Below, piece after piece: positions 9,773 through 17,669 of a DNA stretch of 64,000 bases; within the stretch, counting starts at the first letter, position 1; every line of letters begins with the position of its first letter. Both the position numbers and the translations under genes were made by a program. The stretch comes from Pseudoduganella umbonata (GTDB lineage Bacteria; Pseudomonadota; Gammaproteobacteria; Burkholderiales; Burkholderiaceae_D). Where the stretch lies: assembly GCF_014192225.1 (NCBI RefSeq), contig NZ_JACHXS010000005.1, forward strand, positions 388,740 through 452,739, given 5' to 3'. The notes beneath the pieces are model-generated. The model ran no database searches, was not told the DNA's origin, and saw only the letters and a program-made list of their open reading frames with translations.

Positions 9773-9812
9773 TTGTCATCATTCGGTCATCAATCGGTCA
9801 CAGCCACGTCAT
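9773..9812 (+). promoter_or_regulatory. Pho box array (four 7-bp repeats, 11-bp period)
   Basis: Four 7-mers, TTGTCAT, CGGTCAT, CGGTCAC and ACGTCAT, begin at 9773, 9784, 9795 and 9806, exactly 11 bp apart. This matches the PhoB direct-repeat pattern (CTGTCAT with 4-bp spacers). It ends 54 bp before the phoX start. PhoB control of an extracytoplasmic phosphatase is the established logic; that it operates here is an inference. Confidence 0.8.
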
Positions 9813-9866
9813 GTATTAAATTTAAAATCTTGTCGTTTTGCAACCCACCAGGCATAGGACCCAGCA

Positions 9867-12122
9867 ATGAACAAGCCGAACGACTTGACGCACCTGCCCC
9901 TCGAGGCCGCCGATACCGACGACAACTCGTCGAATCATTTCAACGCCGTGCTCAGCGCGCGCCTGAGCCGCCGCAACATGCTGCGCGGCGGGTTTGCCAC
10001 GGCAGCCACCGCGGTCCTCGGTGGCATGGGCCTGGCCGGCTGCGGCGGTTCGGACGACGATCCGGTCGCGCCACCCACCACCAGCCCGACCCCGACGCCT
10101 GCACCGGCCGAAAAGCTGCTGGCGTTCGCCGCCGTGCCGAAGAGCCTGGCGGACAGCGTCAGCGTACCGGCCGGCTATACCGCCACCGTGCTGTATGCAC
10201 TGGGCGATCCGCTGCGCGCCGGCACCCCGGCCTACAAGAACGACGGCACCGACACCGATTTCGACAACCGCGCCGGCGACCACCATGACGGCATGGAATT
10301 CTTCGCGCTGTCCGCCACCGGTACGCCATCGACCACCGCGTCGGATCGCGGCGTGCTCGCCATGAACCACGAGGCGACCACCGACGAAAAACTGTCGTCG
10401 CACTTCCTGCACGCCAATGGCGGCACCACGTCGCTGCCGCGCCCGGCCGTCGAAGTCGACAAGGAAGTCGCCGTGCACGGCATCAGCGTGGTCGAAGTGA
10501 AAAAGACCGGCACCACCTGGGCCACCGTCAACGACTCCACGTTCAACTACCGCATCACGCCGCTGACCGACGTAGAAATCGGCGGCCCGGCACGCGGCAA
10601 CTCGCTGCTGTTCACCAAGTATTCGCCGACCGGCACCCGCACCCGCGGCACGCTGAACAACTGCGGCAATGGCCGCACGCCATGGGGCACCTACCTGTCG
10701 GGCGAAGAAAACTGGTCCGGCTACTTCGCGCGCTCGGCCACCGACGATGCCGCACGCGGCAACGACAAGAGCGTGGTATCGCTGCGCCGCTATGGCCGCG
10801 CCCAGGGTTCGACGTCGCGCCACGGCTGGGAAACCGGCGGGGCGGACGACAAGTACCAGCGCTGGGACATCAGCAAGAAGGGCGCCTCGGCGGACGGCAC
10901 CGATGACTACCGCAACGAGATGAATGGCCAGGGCTACATCATCGAAGTGGATGCCTACGACAAGACGAAGCTGGCCAAGAAGCGCAGCGCCCTGGGCCGC
11001 TTCGCCCATGAAAGCGCCGCCTTCGGCATCGCCACCGCGGGCCAGCCGCTGGCCGTGTACATGGGCGACGATTCGCGCAACGAATACATCTACAAGTTCG
11101 TCTCCGCCGCCGCCTGGGTCGCCGCCGACGCCACCCCGGCCGATCGCATCGCCACCGGCGACAAGTACCTCGATTCGGGCAAGCTGTATGTCGCCAAACT
11201 GGCCTCGGACGGTACCGGCCAGTGGATCGAACTGTCGATGAACAATCCGCAGATCCAGGCTTACACCGCCTACAAGTTCGCCGACCTGGCGGATGTGATG
11301 GTCAACGCCCGCCTGGCGGCCGATGCCGTCGGCGCGACGAAGATGGACCGCCCGGAATGGTGCTCGGTCAACCCGGCCAACGGCGAGATCTACTACACGC
11401 TGACGAACAACTCGAACCGCAACGTCAACCCCACCGGCTCGTCGCAGCTGGTGCCGGATTCGGCCAACCCGCGCGCCTATACCGACATGAAGGGCACCAG
11501 CGCGCAGAACGGCAATCCGAACGGCCACATCATCCGCTTCAAGGAAGGCACGGGCGCCGGCGCGGCCACCACCTTCACGTGGGACGTGTACCTGTTCGGC
11601 GCCGAGAGCGGCGCGGATGCAACGAAGATCAACCTGTCGTCGCTGACCGCCGACCAGGACTTCTCCAGCCCGGACGGCCTGGCCTTCCTGAAGAGCACCG
11701 GCATCTGCTGGATCCAGACCGACGACGGCGCCTATACCGACGTGACGAACTGCATGATGCTGGCCGCGCTGCCGGGCCAGGTGGGCGACGGCGCGAAGAC
11801 GACGCTGACGTACGACAAGGCCGACGGCAGCAAGCTGGCCGTGGACACCTTCGTCGGCAAGAAGGCCAGCGCCGACACGCTGAAGCGCTTCCTGGTGGGC
11901 CCGGTGGGTTCGGAAATCACCGGCATCACGGAAACGCCGGACGGCAAGGCGCTGTTCGTCAACATCCAGCACCCGGGCGAAAGCACGTCGCTGGCCAACA
12001 TCGCCGATCCGACCAAGTACACCAGCCAGTGGCCAAGCAATGCCGGCTACGGCGCGGGCAAGCGGCCGCGTTCGGCAACCATCGTCATCACCAAGAACGA
12101 CGGTGGCCGTATCGGTACCTGA
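9867..12122 (+). CDS. phoX: PhoX-family alkaline phosphatase, Tat-exported
   Basis: A 751-residue PhoX/DUF839 phosphatase (Ca/Fe-dependent phosphomonoesterase family) that releases phosphate from organic phosphomonoesters outside the cytoplasm. A twin-arginine signal is clear: SRRNML at residues 34-39, then a hydrophobic run ending LAGCGG, where Cys59 could also be a lipobox. The body holds family strings such as LAMNHEATTDE, GTYLSGEENW, LGRFAHESA, MGDDSRNEYIYKF, DRPEW and SPDGLAF. It is preceded by four Pho boxes and followed by a terminator at 12145, so it is a single-gene unit. A 773-codon antisense frame over it is a GC-bias shadow. Confidence 0.93.
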   Translation: MNKPNDLTHLPLEAADTDDNSSNHFNAVLSARLSRRNMLRGGFATAATAVLGGMGLAGCGGSDDDPVAPPTTSPTPTPAPAEKLLAFAAVPKSLADSVSVPAGYTATVLYALGDPLRAGTPAYKNDGTDTDFDNRAGDHHDGMEFFALSATGTPSTTASDRGVLAMNHEATTDEKLSSHFLHANGGTTSLPRPAVEVDKEVAVHGISVVEVKKTGTTWATVNDSTFNYRITPLTDVEIGGPARGNSLLFTKYSPTGTRTRGTLNNCGNGRTPWGTYLSGEENWSGYFARSATDDAARGNDKSVVSLRRYGRAQGSTSRHGWETGGADDKYQRWDISKKGASADGTDDYRNEMNGQGYIIEVDAYDKTKLAKKRSALGRFAHESAAFGIATAGQPLAVYMGDDSRNEYIYKFVSAAAWVAADATPADRIATGDKYLDSGKLYVAKLASDGTGQWIELSMNNPQIQAYTAYKFADLADVMVNARLAADAVGATKMDRPEWCSVNPANGEIYYTLTNNSNRNVNPTGSSQLVPDSANPRAYTDMKGTSAQNGNPNGHIIRFKEGTGAGAATTFTWDVYLFGAESGADATKINLSSLTADQDFSSPDGLAFLKSTGICWIQTDDGAYTDVTNCMMLAALPGQVGDGAKTTLTYDKADGSKLAVDTFVGKKASADTLKRFLVGPVGSEITGITETPDGKALFVNIQHPGESTSLANIADPTKYTSQWPSNAGYGAGKRPRSATIVITKNDGGRIGT

Positions 12123-12144
12123 TCGCCCCTGGGCGTGAACCAAG

Positions 12145-12170
12145 AAGCCGGCACCTGCCGGCTTTTTTTT
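12145..12170 (+). terminator. Rho-independent terminator after phoX
   Basis: A GC-rich stem (AAGCCGG paired with CCGGCTT, loop of 6) is followed by a run of eight T, 22 bp after the phoX stop. Confidence 0.85.
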
Positions 12171-12182
12171 CGCCCCGCGCCG

Positions 12183-12755
12183 TCAGGCCGACAGGAGGCC
12201 GGCCGCGCGGTAGCTGTCGATCAGCGCATCGAACAGGGCGATATCGGCCCGGCCGCGCGCCATCAGCTGGGCCCCGGACACGGCGGCGAAGATCGCATGC
12301 GCACGCACGTCCGCCTCTGCCGGCGCCATGCCCGCCGCCTGCAGCATCTTGCCCAGCCACGCGACATTGATCTCCGCGAATGCCTGCACTTCCTGCTGTG
12401 CCACCGGGGGCAGGTCGTCGTATTCGGCCGACATGAAGCTGCACAGGCAGATGCGGTTGCCGTTCTCGAGCGACCTGCGGAAGGTCTCGGGATACCGGCG
12501 CAGGCTGGCCTCGGGCGTGCCGGCTTCGACAGCCAGCGCGTCCAGCGTCGCCGCGGAATTCTCCCAGTAGCGCCGTGCCACCGCCGCCGCCAGGTCGGCC
12601 TTGCTGGGAAAGTGGTGGTACAGGCTGGCGGCTTTCACGCCCACCTGTTCGGCCAGCGCGCGCAGGTTCAATCCGCTATAGCCATGGGCCTGCGCAATCT
12701 CGGTGGCGGCCGCCAGGATCCGGTTCCTGGAAGTCGCGCCTGGGTCGTTGTTCAC
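12183..12755 (-). CDS. TetR-family transcriptional regulator
   Basis: A 190-residue TetR-type repressor. The N-terminal helix-turn-helix (about residues 10-56) includes LRALAEQVGVKAASLYHHFPSK, the family signature; the C-terminal ligand domain resembles the TetR_C group with CLCSFMSAE. The start is a GTG with AAAGGACC upstream. It is divergent from an amidase gene, and an 18-bp palindrome between them is the probable operator, so it most likely represses itself and the amidase. The inducer is unknown. Its gene ends just 13 bp from the phoX terminator. Confidence 0.93.
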   Translation of the reverse strand: MNNDPGATSRNRILAAATEIAQAHGYSGLNLRALAEQVGVKAASLYHHFPSKADLAAAVARRYWENSAATLDALAVEAGTPEASLRRYPETFRRSLENGNRICLCSFMSAEYDDLPPVAQQEVQAFAEINVAWLGKMLQAAGMAPAEADVRAHAIFAAVSGAQLMARGRADIALFDALIDSYRAAGLLSA

Positions 12756-12809
12756 TGGTCGGTCCTTTAAAAAACGGTTGACGAAGCGGATTATAGCGCA
12801 TATCGTCCA

Positions 12810-12827
12810 ACCTAACGAACGTTAGGT
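12810..12827. promoter_or_regulatory. Palindromic TetR operator candidate
   Basis: Perfect 8-bp arms ACCTAACG and CGTTAGGT flank a central AA. The palindrome lies 55 bp upstream of the tetR GTG and 75 bp upstream of the amidase ATG. Size and symmetry suit a TetR dimer; binding is inferred. Confidence 0.7.
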
Positions 12828-12902
12828 AGTCTAGTAGCCAAGTCTGTTAGCACCAACGTCGCCATGCGTCATCACTTTTCCAACTACTTTTTCGAGGCAG
12901 AC

Positions 12903-14312
12903 ATGAACCAGGAACTCGTTTATCTGGACGCCACCAGAATGGCCGAACTGATCCGCACTAAAGAAATCTCGCCCGTGGAGGTCATGCAGGCCCACCTGGA
13001 CCGCATCGCCACCGTGGATCCCCGCATCAATGCCATCGTCACGATCGCCGATGGCGCGCTCGACGCGGCCAGGGCGGCGGAAGCGGCGGTACTGTCCGGT
13101 GCGGAACTGGGGCCGCTGCACGGGGTGCCGTTCACGGTGAAGGATTCGATCGACACCGCCGGCGTGGCCACCCAGCGTGGCTCGCCGATCTTCCGGGGCC
13201 GCGTTCCCGATACCGACGCGACCAGCGTGGCGCGCATGAAGTCCGCCGGCGGGATCCTGCTGGCGAAGACGAACCTGCCGGAATTTTCGTACTGGATCGA
13301 GAGCGACAACCTGCTCTCGGGCGCCTCGAACAACCCGTGGGACGTGACCCGCACGCCGGGTGGCTCCAGCGGCGGCGAATCGGCAGCGATCGCCGCAGGC
13401 ATGTCGCCGCTCGGCCTGGGTACCGACCTGGCCATATCGGTGCGCGGCCCGGCCGCGCAAACCGGCATCACGTCGATGAAGGCGACCCACGGCCGTGTGC
13501 CGATGACCGGCATCTGGCCGCGCGCACCGCGCCGCTTCTGGCACGTCGGCCCGATGGCGCGCTCGGTGCGCGATATCGCGCTGGCCTTCTCGCAGCTGGC
13601 CGGCCCCGATGGCCAGGACGCCTTTGCGTCCAGCGCGGCGCCTTTCGATGCGGGCAGCGGCGGCCTGCCTTCCCGCCCACTGCGGGTGGGCTGGATGGTG
13701 GGACCCGGCTTCGGCCCTGTCGACCCCGAGGTGGCGGCGACCGTGAAGGCGGCAGCCGAGACATTGCAGGCGATGGGCGTGCAGGTCGAGCACGTCGGCA
13801 TTCCTGCGCTGGAGCGCGATTTCGCCCTGGACGTGTTCAACAAGCTGCATGTGATGGAAATGAAGCCCGCATTCGCGGCGGCCACAGCGGGACGGCGCCC
13901 GGATGAGCTCTACAAGATGGCCAGGACCATGCTTGCGCTGCCCGACACGTCGATGGCCGACTACATCGAGGCCGAACAGGCGGCCGAGCGGCTGCGCGAC
14001 GGCTTTGCCGACTACTTTTCACGCTACGACGCACTGATCACCCATGTGCTGCCGATCCCGGCCCACAAGCACGGCGTCGATACGTTCGTCATCGATGGCC
14101 AGAGCGTGGACGCAACTTACCTGCAGGGCGCGACCGTGCCGCTCAACGTGACGGGCCTGCCCGGCGTGGCCATGCGGTTCGGCACCAGCAAGGAAGGGCT
14201 GCCGATCAATGTGCAGATCGTCGGCAAGTGGCATGCGGAAGCGACCATCCTGCACGTCGCTGCGCTGCTGGAAAGCGCGAGCCCGGTGCGCGGGCTGCAT
14301 CCGGCGCTGTGA
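12903..14312 (+). CDS. Amidase (amidase signature family)
   Basis: A 469-residue enzyme of the amidase signature family, which hydrolyses carboxamides with a Ser-cisSer-Lys triad. The Lys is in FTVKDSID, the Gly/Ser loop is TPGGSSGGESAA, and the nucleophile region reads GTDLAISVRGPA. Most members have GG where this one has AI before the Ser, which is slightly unusual. The start at 12903 has a GAGG motif upstream and matches family length; an upstream ATG at 12864 would add 13 residues. It is divergent from a TetR regulator with an operator between. The substrate cannot be specified; GatA is unlikely because no gatB or gatC is adjacent. Confidence 0.9.
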   Translation: MNQELVYLDATRMAELIRTKEISPVEVMQAHLDRIATVDPRINAIVTIADGALDAARAAEAAVLSGAELGPLHGVPFTVKDSIDTAGVATQRGSPIFRGRVPDTDATSVARMKSAGGILLAKTNLPEFSYWIESDNLLSGASNNPWDVTRTPGGSSGGESAAIAAGMSPLGLGTDLAISVRGPAAQTGITSMKATHGRVPMTGIWPRAPRRFWHVGPMARSVRDIALAFSQLAGPDGQDAFASSAAPFDAGSGGLPSRPLRVGWMVGPGFGPVDPEVAATVKAAAETLQAMGVQVEHVGIPALERDFALDVFNKLHVMEMKPAFAAATAGRRPDELYKMARTMLALPDTSMADYIEAEQAAERLRDGFADYFSRYDALITHVLPIPAHKHGVDTFVIDGQSVDATYLQGATVPLNVTGLPGVAMRFGTSKEGLPINVQIVGKWHAEATILHVAALLESASPVRGLHPAL

Positions 14313-14358
14313 TGGCTGGCGCGTTCGGGGGCATGTCGTCCACGAACGCGCCAGGAAA

Positions 14359-14721
14359 TCAGTTGATGAGGCTATACGAATCAGGATTCGAGGCGCGGAA
14401 GGCAATGAGTTCGGCACGCACCTCGGCGCGGGTCTTGCCTTGTACGCCGGTGTCGACCGGCTGGGCCGGATACTGTTCCCCGTCGACCAGTTCGCCGCGC
14501 TGCCGGGCGAGCAACACTTCCGCTTTCACCTGTTCGCGCGTCTTGGTCGAGACGGTTTCGAAATAGGTGCCTGCATACAGCTCGCCGTATGCTGCGTTGC
14601 CTGCCGCGGCATTGCGCTCGGCGACGACGTGCACATGGGGGATACTTGCGCCTTCGTGGGCCGACACGGCGGCGGAAGCGGACAAGGCGGCGATAGCGAG
14701 GATGGTGGCGATGGTTTTCAT
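14359..14721 (-). CDS. DUF4148 domain-containing exported protein, copy 1
   Basis: A 120-residue secreted protein. The signal peptide is residues 1-21 (ending VSAHEG). The mature part has the DUF4148 hallmark, two spaced copies of KTR-x-x-V-x-AE (KTREQVKAEV and KTRAEVRAEL). A ribosome-binding site AAGGAG lies 6 bp before the ATG. The protein is almost identical to the one encoded at 16969-17331; the differences are mainly near the C-terminus and around residue 43. DUF4148 proteins are common in Burkholderiales and have no established function. Its upstream region carries the paired motif described separately. Confidence 0.9.
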   Translation of the reverse strand: MKTIATILAIAALSASAAVSAHEGASIPHVHVVAERNAAAGNAAYGELYAGTYFETVSTKTREQVKAEVLLARQRGELVDGEQYPAQPVDTGVQGKTRAEVRAELIAFRASNPDSYSLIN

Positions 14722-14775
14722 GGTGAGGCTCCTTGAATGATTGATGCAGGTTTGTCTTCGGTGCCGTTTGAGTAG

Positions 14776-14876
14776 ATAGCTACTAAATAGCGCACTACTT
14801 ATTTACTGCTTGCCGGGCTGTCTGAAGACCGATGAACGTACTTTACATCGTGCGCGATCAAATAGCTAGCTAAATA
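14776..14876. promoter_or_regulatory. Paired motif ATAGCTA(G)CTAAATA upstream of DUF4148 copy 1
   Basis: ATAGCTACTAAATA at 14776-14789 and ATAGCTAGCTAAATA at 14862-14876 differ by one inserted G; the second contains the 10-bp palindrome TAGCTAGCTA (14863-14872). Both lie in the 374-bp gap between DUF4148 copy 1 and the DUF885 gene. The rest of that gap (14906-15095) shows nothing I recognise. A regulator binding site is a reasonable guess. Confidence 0.5.
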
Positions 14877-15095
14877 TCACTATGGATGCGATAGCATTTT
14901 CAAGGGAAGCGAATGACCGGCCTGGCGCCTGTTGCGGCGCCACGACAGGGGCGGACCTGGCGATGAATATCCTGAAAACCAATGGACGCAGCAAACTTGT
15001 TCGTCTGTAATGTTTCGATAGTTACATCGACATCGATTGATATCCGGACATCATCCGGGGATGCATCCCACTCTTACCAGGGCCAAAAAACTCCC

Positions 15096-16913
15096 ATGAC
15101 TTTCATCAAACGCCTCGGCCTGATCACCACCACTGCTTTCCTGGCCTGTAGCGCGGCGCCGCTGCTCGGCGCCACTCCGAAACCGGCAGAACAATCCGCG
15201 CATCCGGCAAAGAGCGCGACGGCGACGCGACAGATGGAGAAGCTGGCCGCCGACTATTACCTCTTCAACGCCCGGTTCGAACCGCTCTATGCAACCTACG
15301 CTGGGGATAACCGTTTCGATGACGAGCTTGGACTGGGCATCGCGCCTTCCGAGCGGGCCCGGCGGCTTTCCGCTTATCGTGGTTTTGCCAGGCGGCTCAA
15401 GGCCATTGCGCCATCCCGGCTCGGCGCAGCCGACCGGATCAGCTACGACATCATGGCTTACGAACTCCGGACGGCACTGGACATGGCGTCGTTTCCAGAT
15501 CACCTGATGCCGGTAAACCAGATGGGCTCGATTCCGATGGATCTTGCCGTGGTGGCGGACGGGAAGGGCGCGCTTCCGTTGTCTACACCAAAGCACTACG
15601 ACAATCTGTTGCGCCGCCTGGTTCAGCTCACGCCATGGATCGATCAGGCCATTGCCAATATGCGCGAAGGAATCGGGGCCGGTGTCGTCCTGCCGAAGTC
15701 GCTGATCGTACCGGCACTGCCGCAGTACCGCGACCTGGCCACGACCGACCTTGAAAAAAATCCGTTCTATGCCGGCATCAAGAACCTGCCGGAAAACTTT
15801 TCGGACGCCGACAAGGCCAGGATCACCAAGGCGTACCAAAGCGAGATCACCAGCCGGCTCCAGCCGGCACTCGCCAGGCTGGCAGCTTTCCTGGAGAAGG
15901 AATACATGCCGGCAGGGCGTGCCACATCCGGCCTCGCCGATCTGCCGGATGGCGCAAAGTGGTACCAGCAAAATATCGTCTATGCGACCACGACGCAGCT
16001 GACGCCGGAAGCGATCCATGCGATGGGACTGGCCGAGGTGGCGCGCATCCAGCAGCAGTTCGCCGTGGTGGGTCCAAAGATGGGTTACCAGGGACCCGCT
16101 GCCGAATTGCCGAAATGGGTGGCGAGGCAGTCCCGATACATGCCGTTCAAGGACGATCGGGAAGTACTCGAGGTGTATCGCAAGCTCGACGTGGCGGTCG
16201 CATCCAAGTTGCCTGCCTTGTTCACGCTGGTTCCGAAGTCGCCGCTGGAGCAGCGCCTGGAACCGGAACTGACGCGGGCGACGGCGTCGGACCATTACAC
16301 CGGACCCAGCACCGATGGGAAACGTCCGGGCATTTTCTGGTCTGTCGTGAACGACGCGACGGCGTACGACCGTACCAAGATGACCAGCCTTTACCTGCAC
16401 GAGGGCAGGCCTGGCCACCACTTCCAGATCGCCCTCCAGGTGGAGAAATCCCTGCCGGACTTCCGCCGCTTCGGCGGCAATAACGCTTTCATCGAAGGCT
16501 GGGCGCTGTACGCGGAAACCCTGGGTAGCGAGATGGGCCTGTACGAAGAGCCCGACCAGTATTTCGGGCACCTCAACAGTGAGCTGCTGCGCGCGGCGCG
16601 CCTCGTGGTCGACACCGGTTTGCACGCGAAAGGCTGGACCCGCGAACGGGCGATCGACTACCTCAAGGAAGTGAACGGTTACACCGACCAGGTTGCAACG
16701 AGTGCCATCGAACGCTACATGGCATGGCCCGCGCAGGCGCTCGGCTACAAGGTGGGTGCGCTGAAGATCCAGGAACTGCGCAAGCGGGCCGAGGCAGCCT
16801 TTGGCCAGCGCTTCTCGCTGCCGGCCTTCCATGCCGTCGTGATTGGCGACGGTTCGCTTCCTCTTGCCGTGCTGGAGCGTAAAGTGGACCGCTGGATTAC
16901 AGAGGCCAAGTGA
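15096..16913 (+). CDS. DUF885 family protein, putative exported metallopeptidase
   Basis: A 605-residue DUF885 protein. These are thought to be zinc carboxypeptidase-like enzymes because of a HExxxxHH-type motif; here it reads HEGRPGHH at about residues 435-442. A signal peptide is clear at the chosen start (MTFIKRLGLITTTAFLACSA, with Cys18 a weak lipobox candidate). An upstream in-frame ATG at 14982 would add 38 residues in front of the signal peptide and is less likely. Other family strings are FIEGWALYAE and the C-terminal PAQALGYKVG. It is flanked on both sides by the duplicated DUF4148 genes, which run on the opposite strand. The substrate is unknown. Confidence 0.88.
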   Translation: MTFIKRLGLITTTAFLACSAAPLLGATPKPAEQSAHPAKSATATRQMEKLAADYYLFNARFEPLYATYAGDNRFDDELGLGIAPSERARRLSAYRGFARRLKAIAPSRLGAADRISYDIMAYELRTALDMASFPDHLMPVNQMGSIPMDLAVVADGKGALPLSTPKHYDNLLRRLVQLTPWIDQAIANMREGIGAGVVLPKSLIVPALPQYRDLATTDLEKNPFYAGIKNLPENFSDADKARITKAYQSEITSRLQPALARLAAFLEKEYMPAGRATSGLADLPDGAKWYQQNIVYATTTQLTPEAIHAMGLAEVARIQQQFAVVGPKMGYQGPAAELPKWVARQSRYMPFKDDREVLEVYRKLDVAVASKLPALFTLVPKSPLEQRLEPELTRATASDHYTGPSTDGKRPGIFWSVVNDATAYDRTKMTSLYLHEGRPGHHFQIALQVEKSLPDFRRFGGNNAFIEGWALYAETLGSEMGLYEEPDQYFGHLNSELLRAARLVVDTGLHAKGWTRERAIDYLKEVNGYTDQVATSAIERYMAWPAQALGYKVGALKIQELRKRAEAAFGQRFSLPAFHAVVIGDGSLPLAVLERKVDRWITEAK

Positions 16914-16968
16914 AGCATCCTCAACCACGCCGTCTTGGACGCCGCCGTGGGTAAGGTACGCCGGCCGG

Positions 16969-17331
16969 TCAGTTGATCAGGCTGTACGAATCCGGATTCG
17001 TGGCGCGGTAGGCAGCGAGTTCGGCACGTACCTCGGCGCGGGTCTTGCCTTGTGCACCGTTGTCGATAGGCTGCGCCGGATACTGCTCACCATCGACCAG
17101 CTCGCCACGCTGCCGGGCGAGCAACACCTCCGCTTTCACCTGTTCGCGCGTCTTGGTCGAGACCGTCTCGAAATACGTGCCTGCATACAGTTCGCCGTAT
17201 GGCGAGTTGCCTGCCGCGGCATTGCGCTCGGCTACGACGTGCACATGGGGGATGCTCGCGCCTTCGTGGGCCGACACGGCGGCGGAAGCGGACAAGGCGG
17301 CGATAGCGAGGATGGTGGCGATGGTTTTCAT
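16969..17331 (-). CDS. DUF4148 domain-containing exported protein, copy 2
   Basis: A 120-residue paralogue of the protein at 14359-14721, with an identical signal peptide and central region (KTREQVKAEV, KTRAEVRAEL). It differs at a few positions, such as NSPYGE for NAAYGE, DNGAQG for DTGVQG, and AAYRAT for IAFRAS. The upstream DNA is also duplicated, so both copies probably share regulation. It lies 338 bp downstream of glmS on the same strand, but the duplicated promoter and a stem-loop in between argue for separate transcription. The function of DUF4148 is not known. Confidence 0.9.
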   Translation of the reverse strand: MKTIATILAIAALSASAAVSAHEGASIPHVHVVAERNAAAGNSPYGELYAGTYFETVSTKTREQVKAEVLLARQRGELVDGEQYPAQPIDNGAQGKTRAEVRAELAAYRATNPDSYSLIN

Positions 17332-17385
17332 GGTGAGGCTCCTTGAATGGTTGATGCAGGTTTGTCTTCGGTGCCGTTTGAGTAG

Positions 17386-17486
17386 ATAGCTACTAAATAG
17401 CGCACTACTTATTTACTGCTTGCCGGGCTGTCTGAAGACCGATGAACGTACTTTACATCGTGCGCGATCAAATAGCTAGCTAAATA
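17386..17486. promoter_or_regulatory. Paired motif ATAGCTA(G)CTAAATA upstream of DUF4148 copy 2
   Basis: The same pair as at 14776-14876, shifted by 2610 bp, with both 14/15-mers fully conserved although nearby bases have changed. This supports, but does not prove, a functional site. Confidence 0.5.
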
Positions 17487-17615
17487 TTACTATGGATGCG
17501 ATAGCGTTTTCGCAAGGGAGACGCTGTGTCGCGCTGGGATATTTGCTCAGGGAGACGGCATCGGTCGATGCCGTGGGAGGGAAGTGCCTGATGTGAGACA
17601 AAGGCGGGTGAAGTG

Positions 17616-17648
17616 GCGGCGCTTGCACGAACTTCTGGCAAGCGCCGC
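17616..17648 (-). terminator. Strong stem-loop 3' of glmS
   Basis: Perfect 11-bp arms (GCGGCGCTTGC and complement) surround an 11-nt loop, starting 22 bp after the glmS stop on the minus strand. No T-run follows on that strand, so it may protect the 3' end rather than terminate. Confidence 0.5.
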
Positions 17649-17669
17649 TTGTCAGCGAAAAACCGGCTC

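Larger units (their letters stand above)
14359..14905. repeat. Long direct repeat, copy 1 (DUF4148 gene plus promoter)
   Basis: About 547 bp that recur at 16969-17515 with a constant offset of 2610 bp and no visible indel. They include the whole DUF4148 gene and about 180 bp upstream. Identity is highest in the 5' part of the gene and the upstream region. The two copies are in direct orientation and flank the DUF885 gene. Confidence 0.92.
16969..17515. repeat. Long direct repeat, copy 2 (DUF4148 gene plus promoter)
   Basis: Second copy of the 547-bp repeat at 14359-14905. The match ends around 17515, just after the shared string CTATGGATGCGATAGC. The remaining gap to glmS (17516-17669) holds only a stem-loop. 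Confidence 0.92.

Noticed and set aside
9822..12143. 773-codon antisense frame over phoX
   Set aside because: Arg/Gly/Val/His-rich composition with no domain; the opposite strand encodes a clear Tat-exported PhoX. GC-bias shadow.
15051..16928. 625-codon antisense frame over the DUF885 gene
   Set aside because: No motif, composition typical of antisense of a GC-rich gene.
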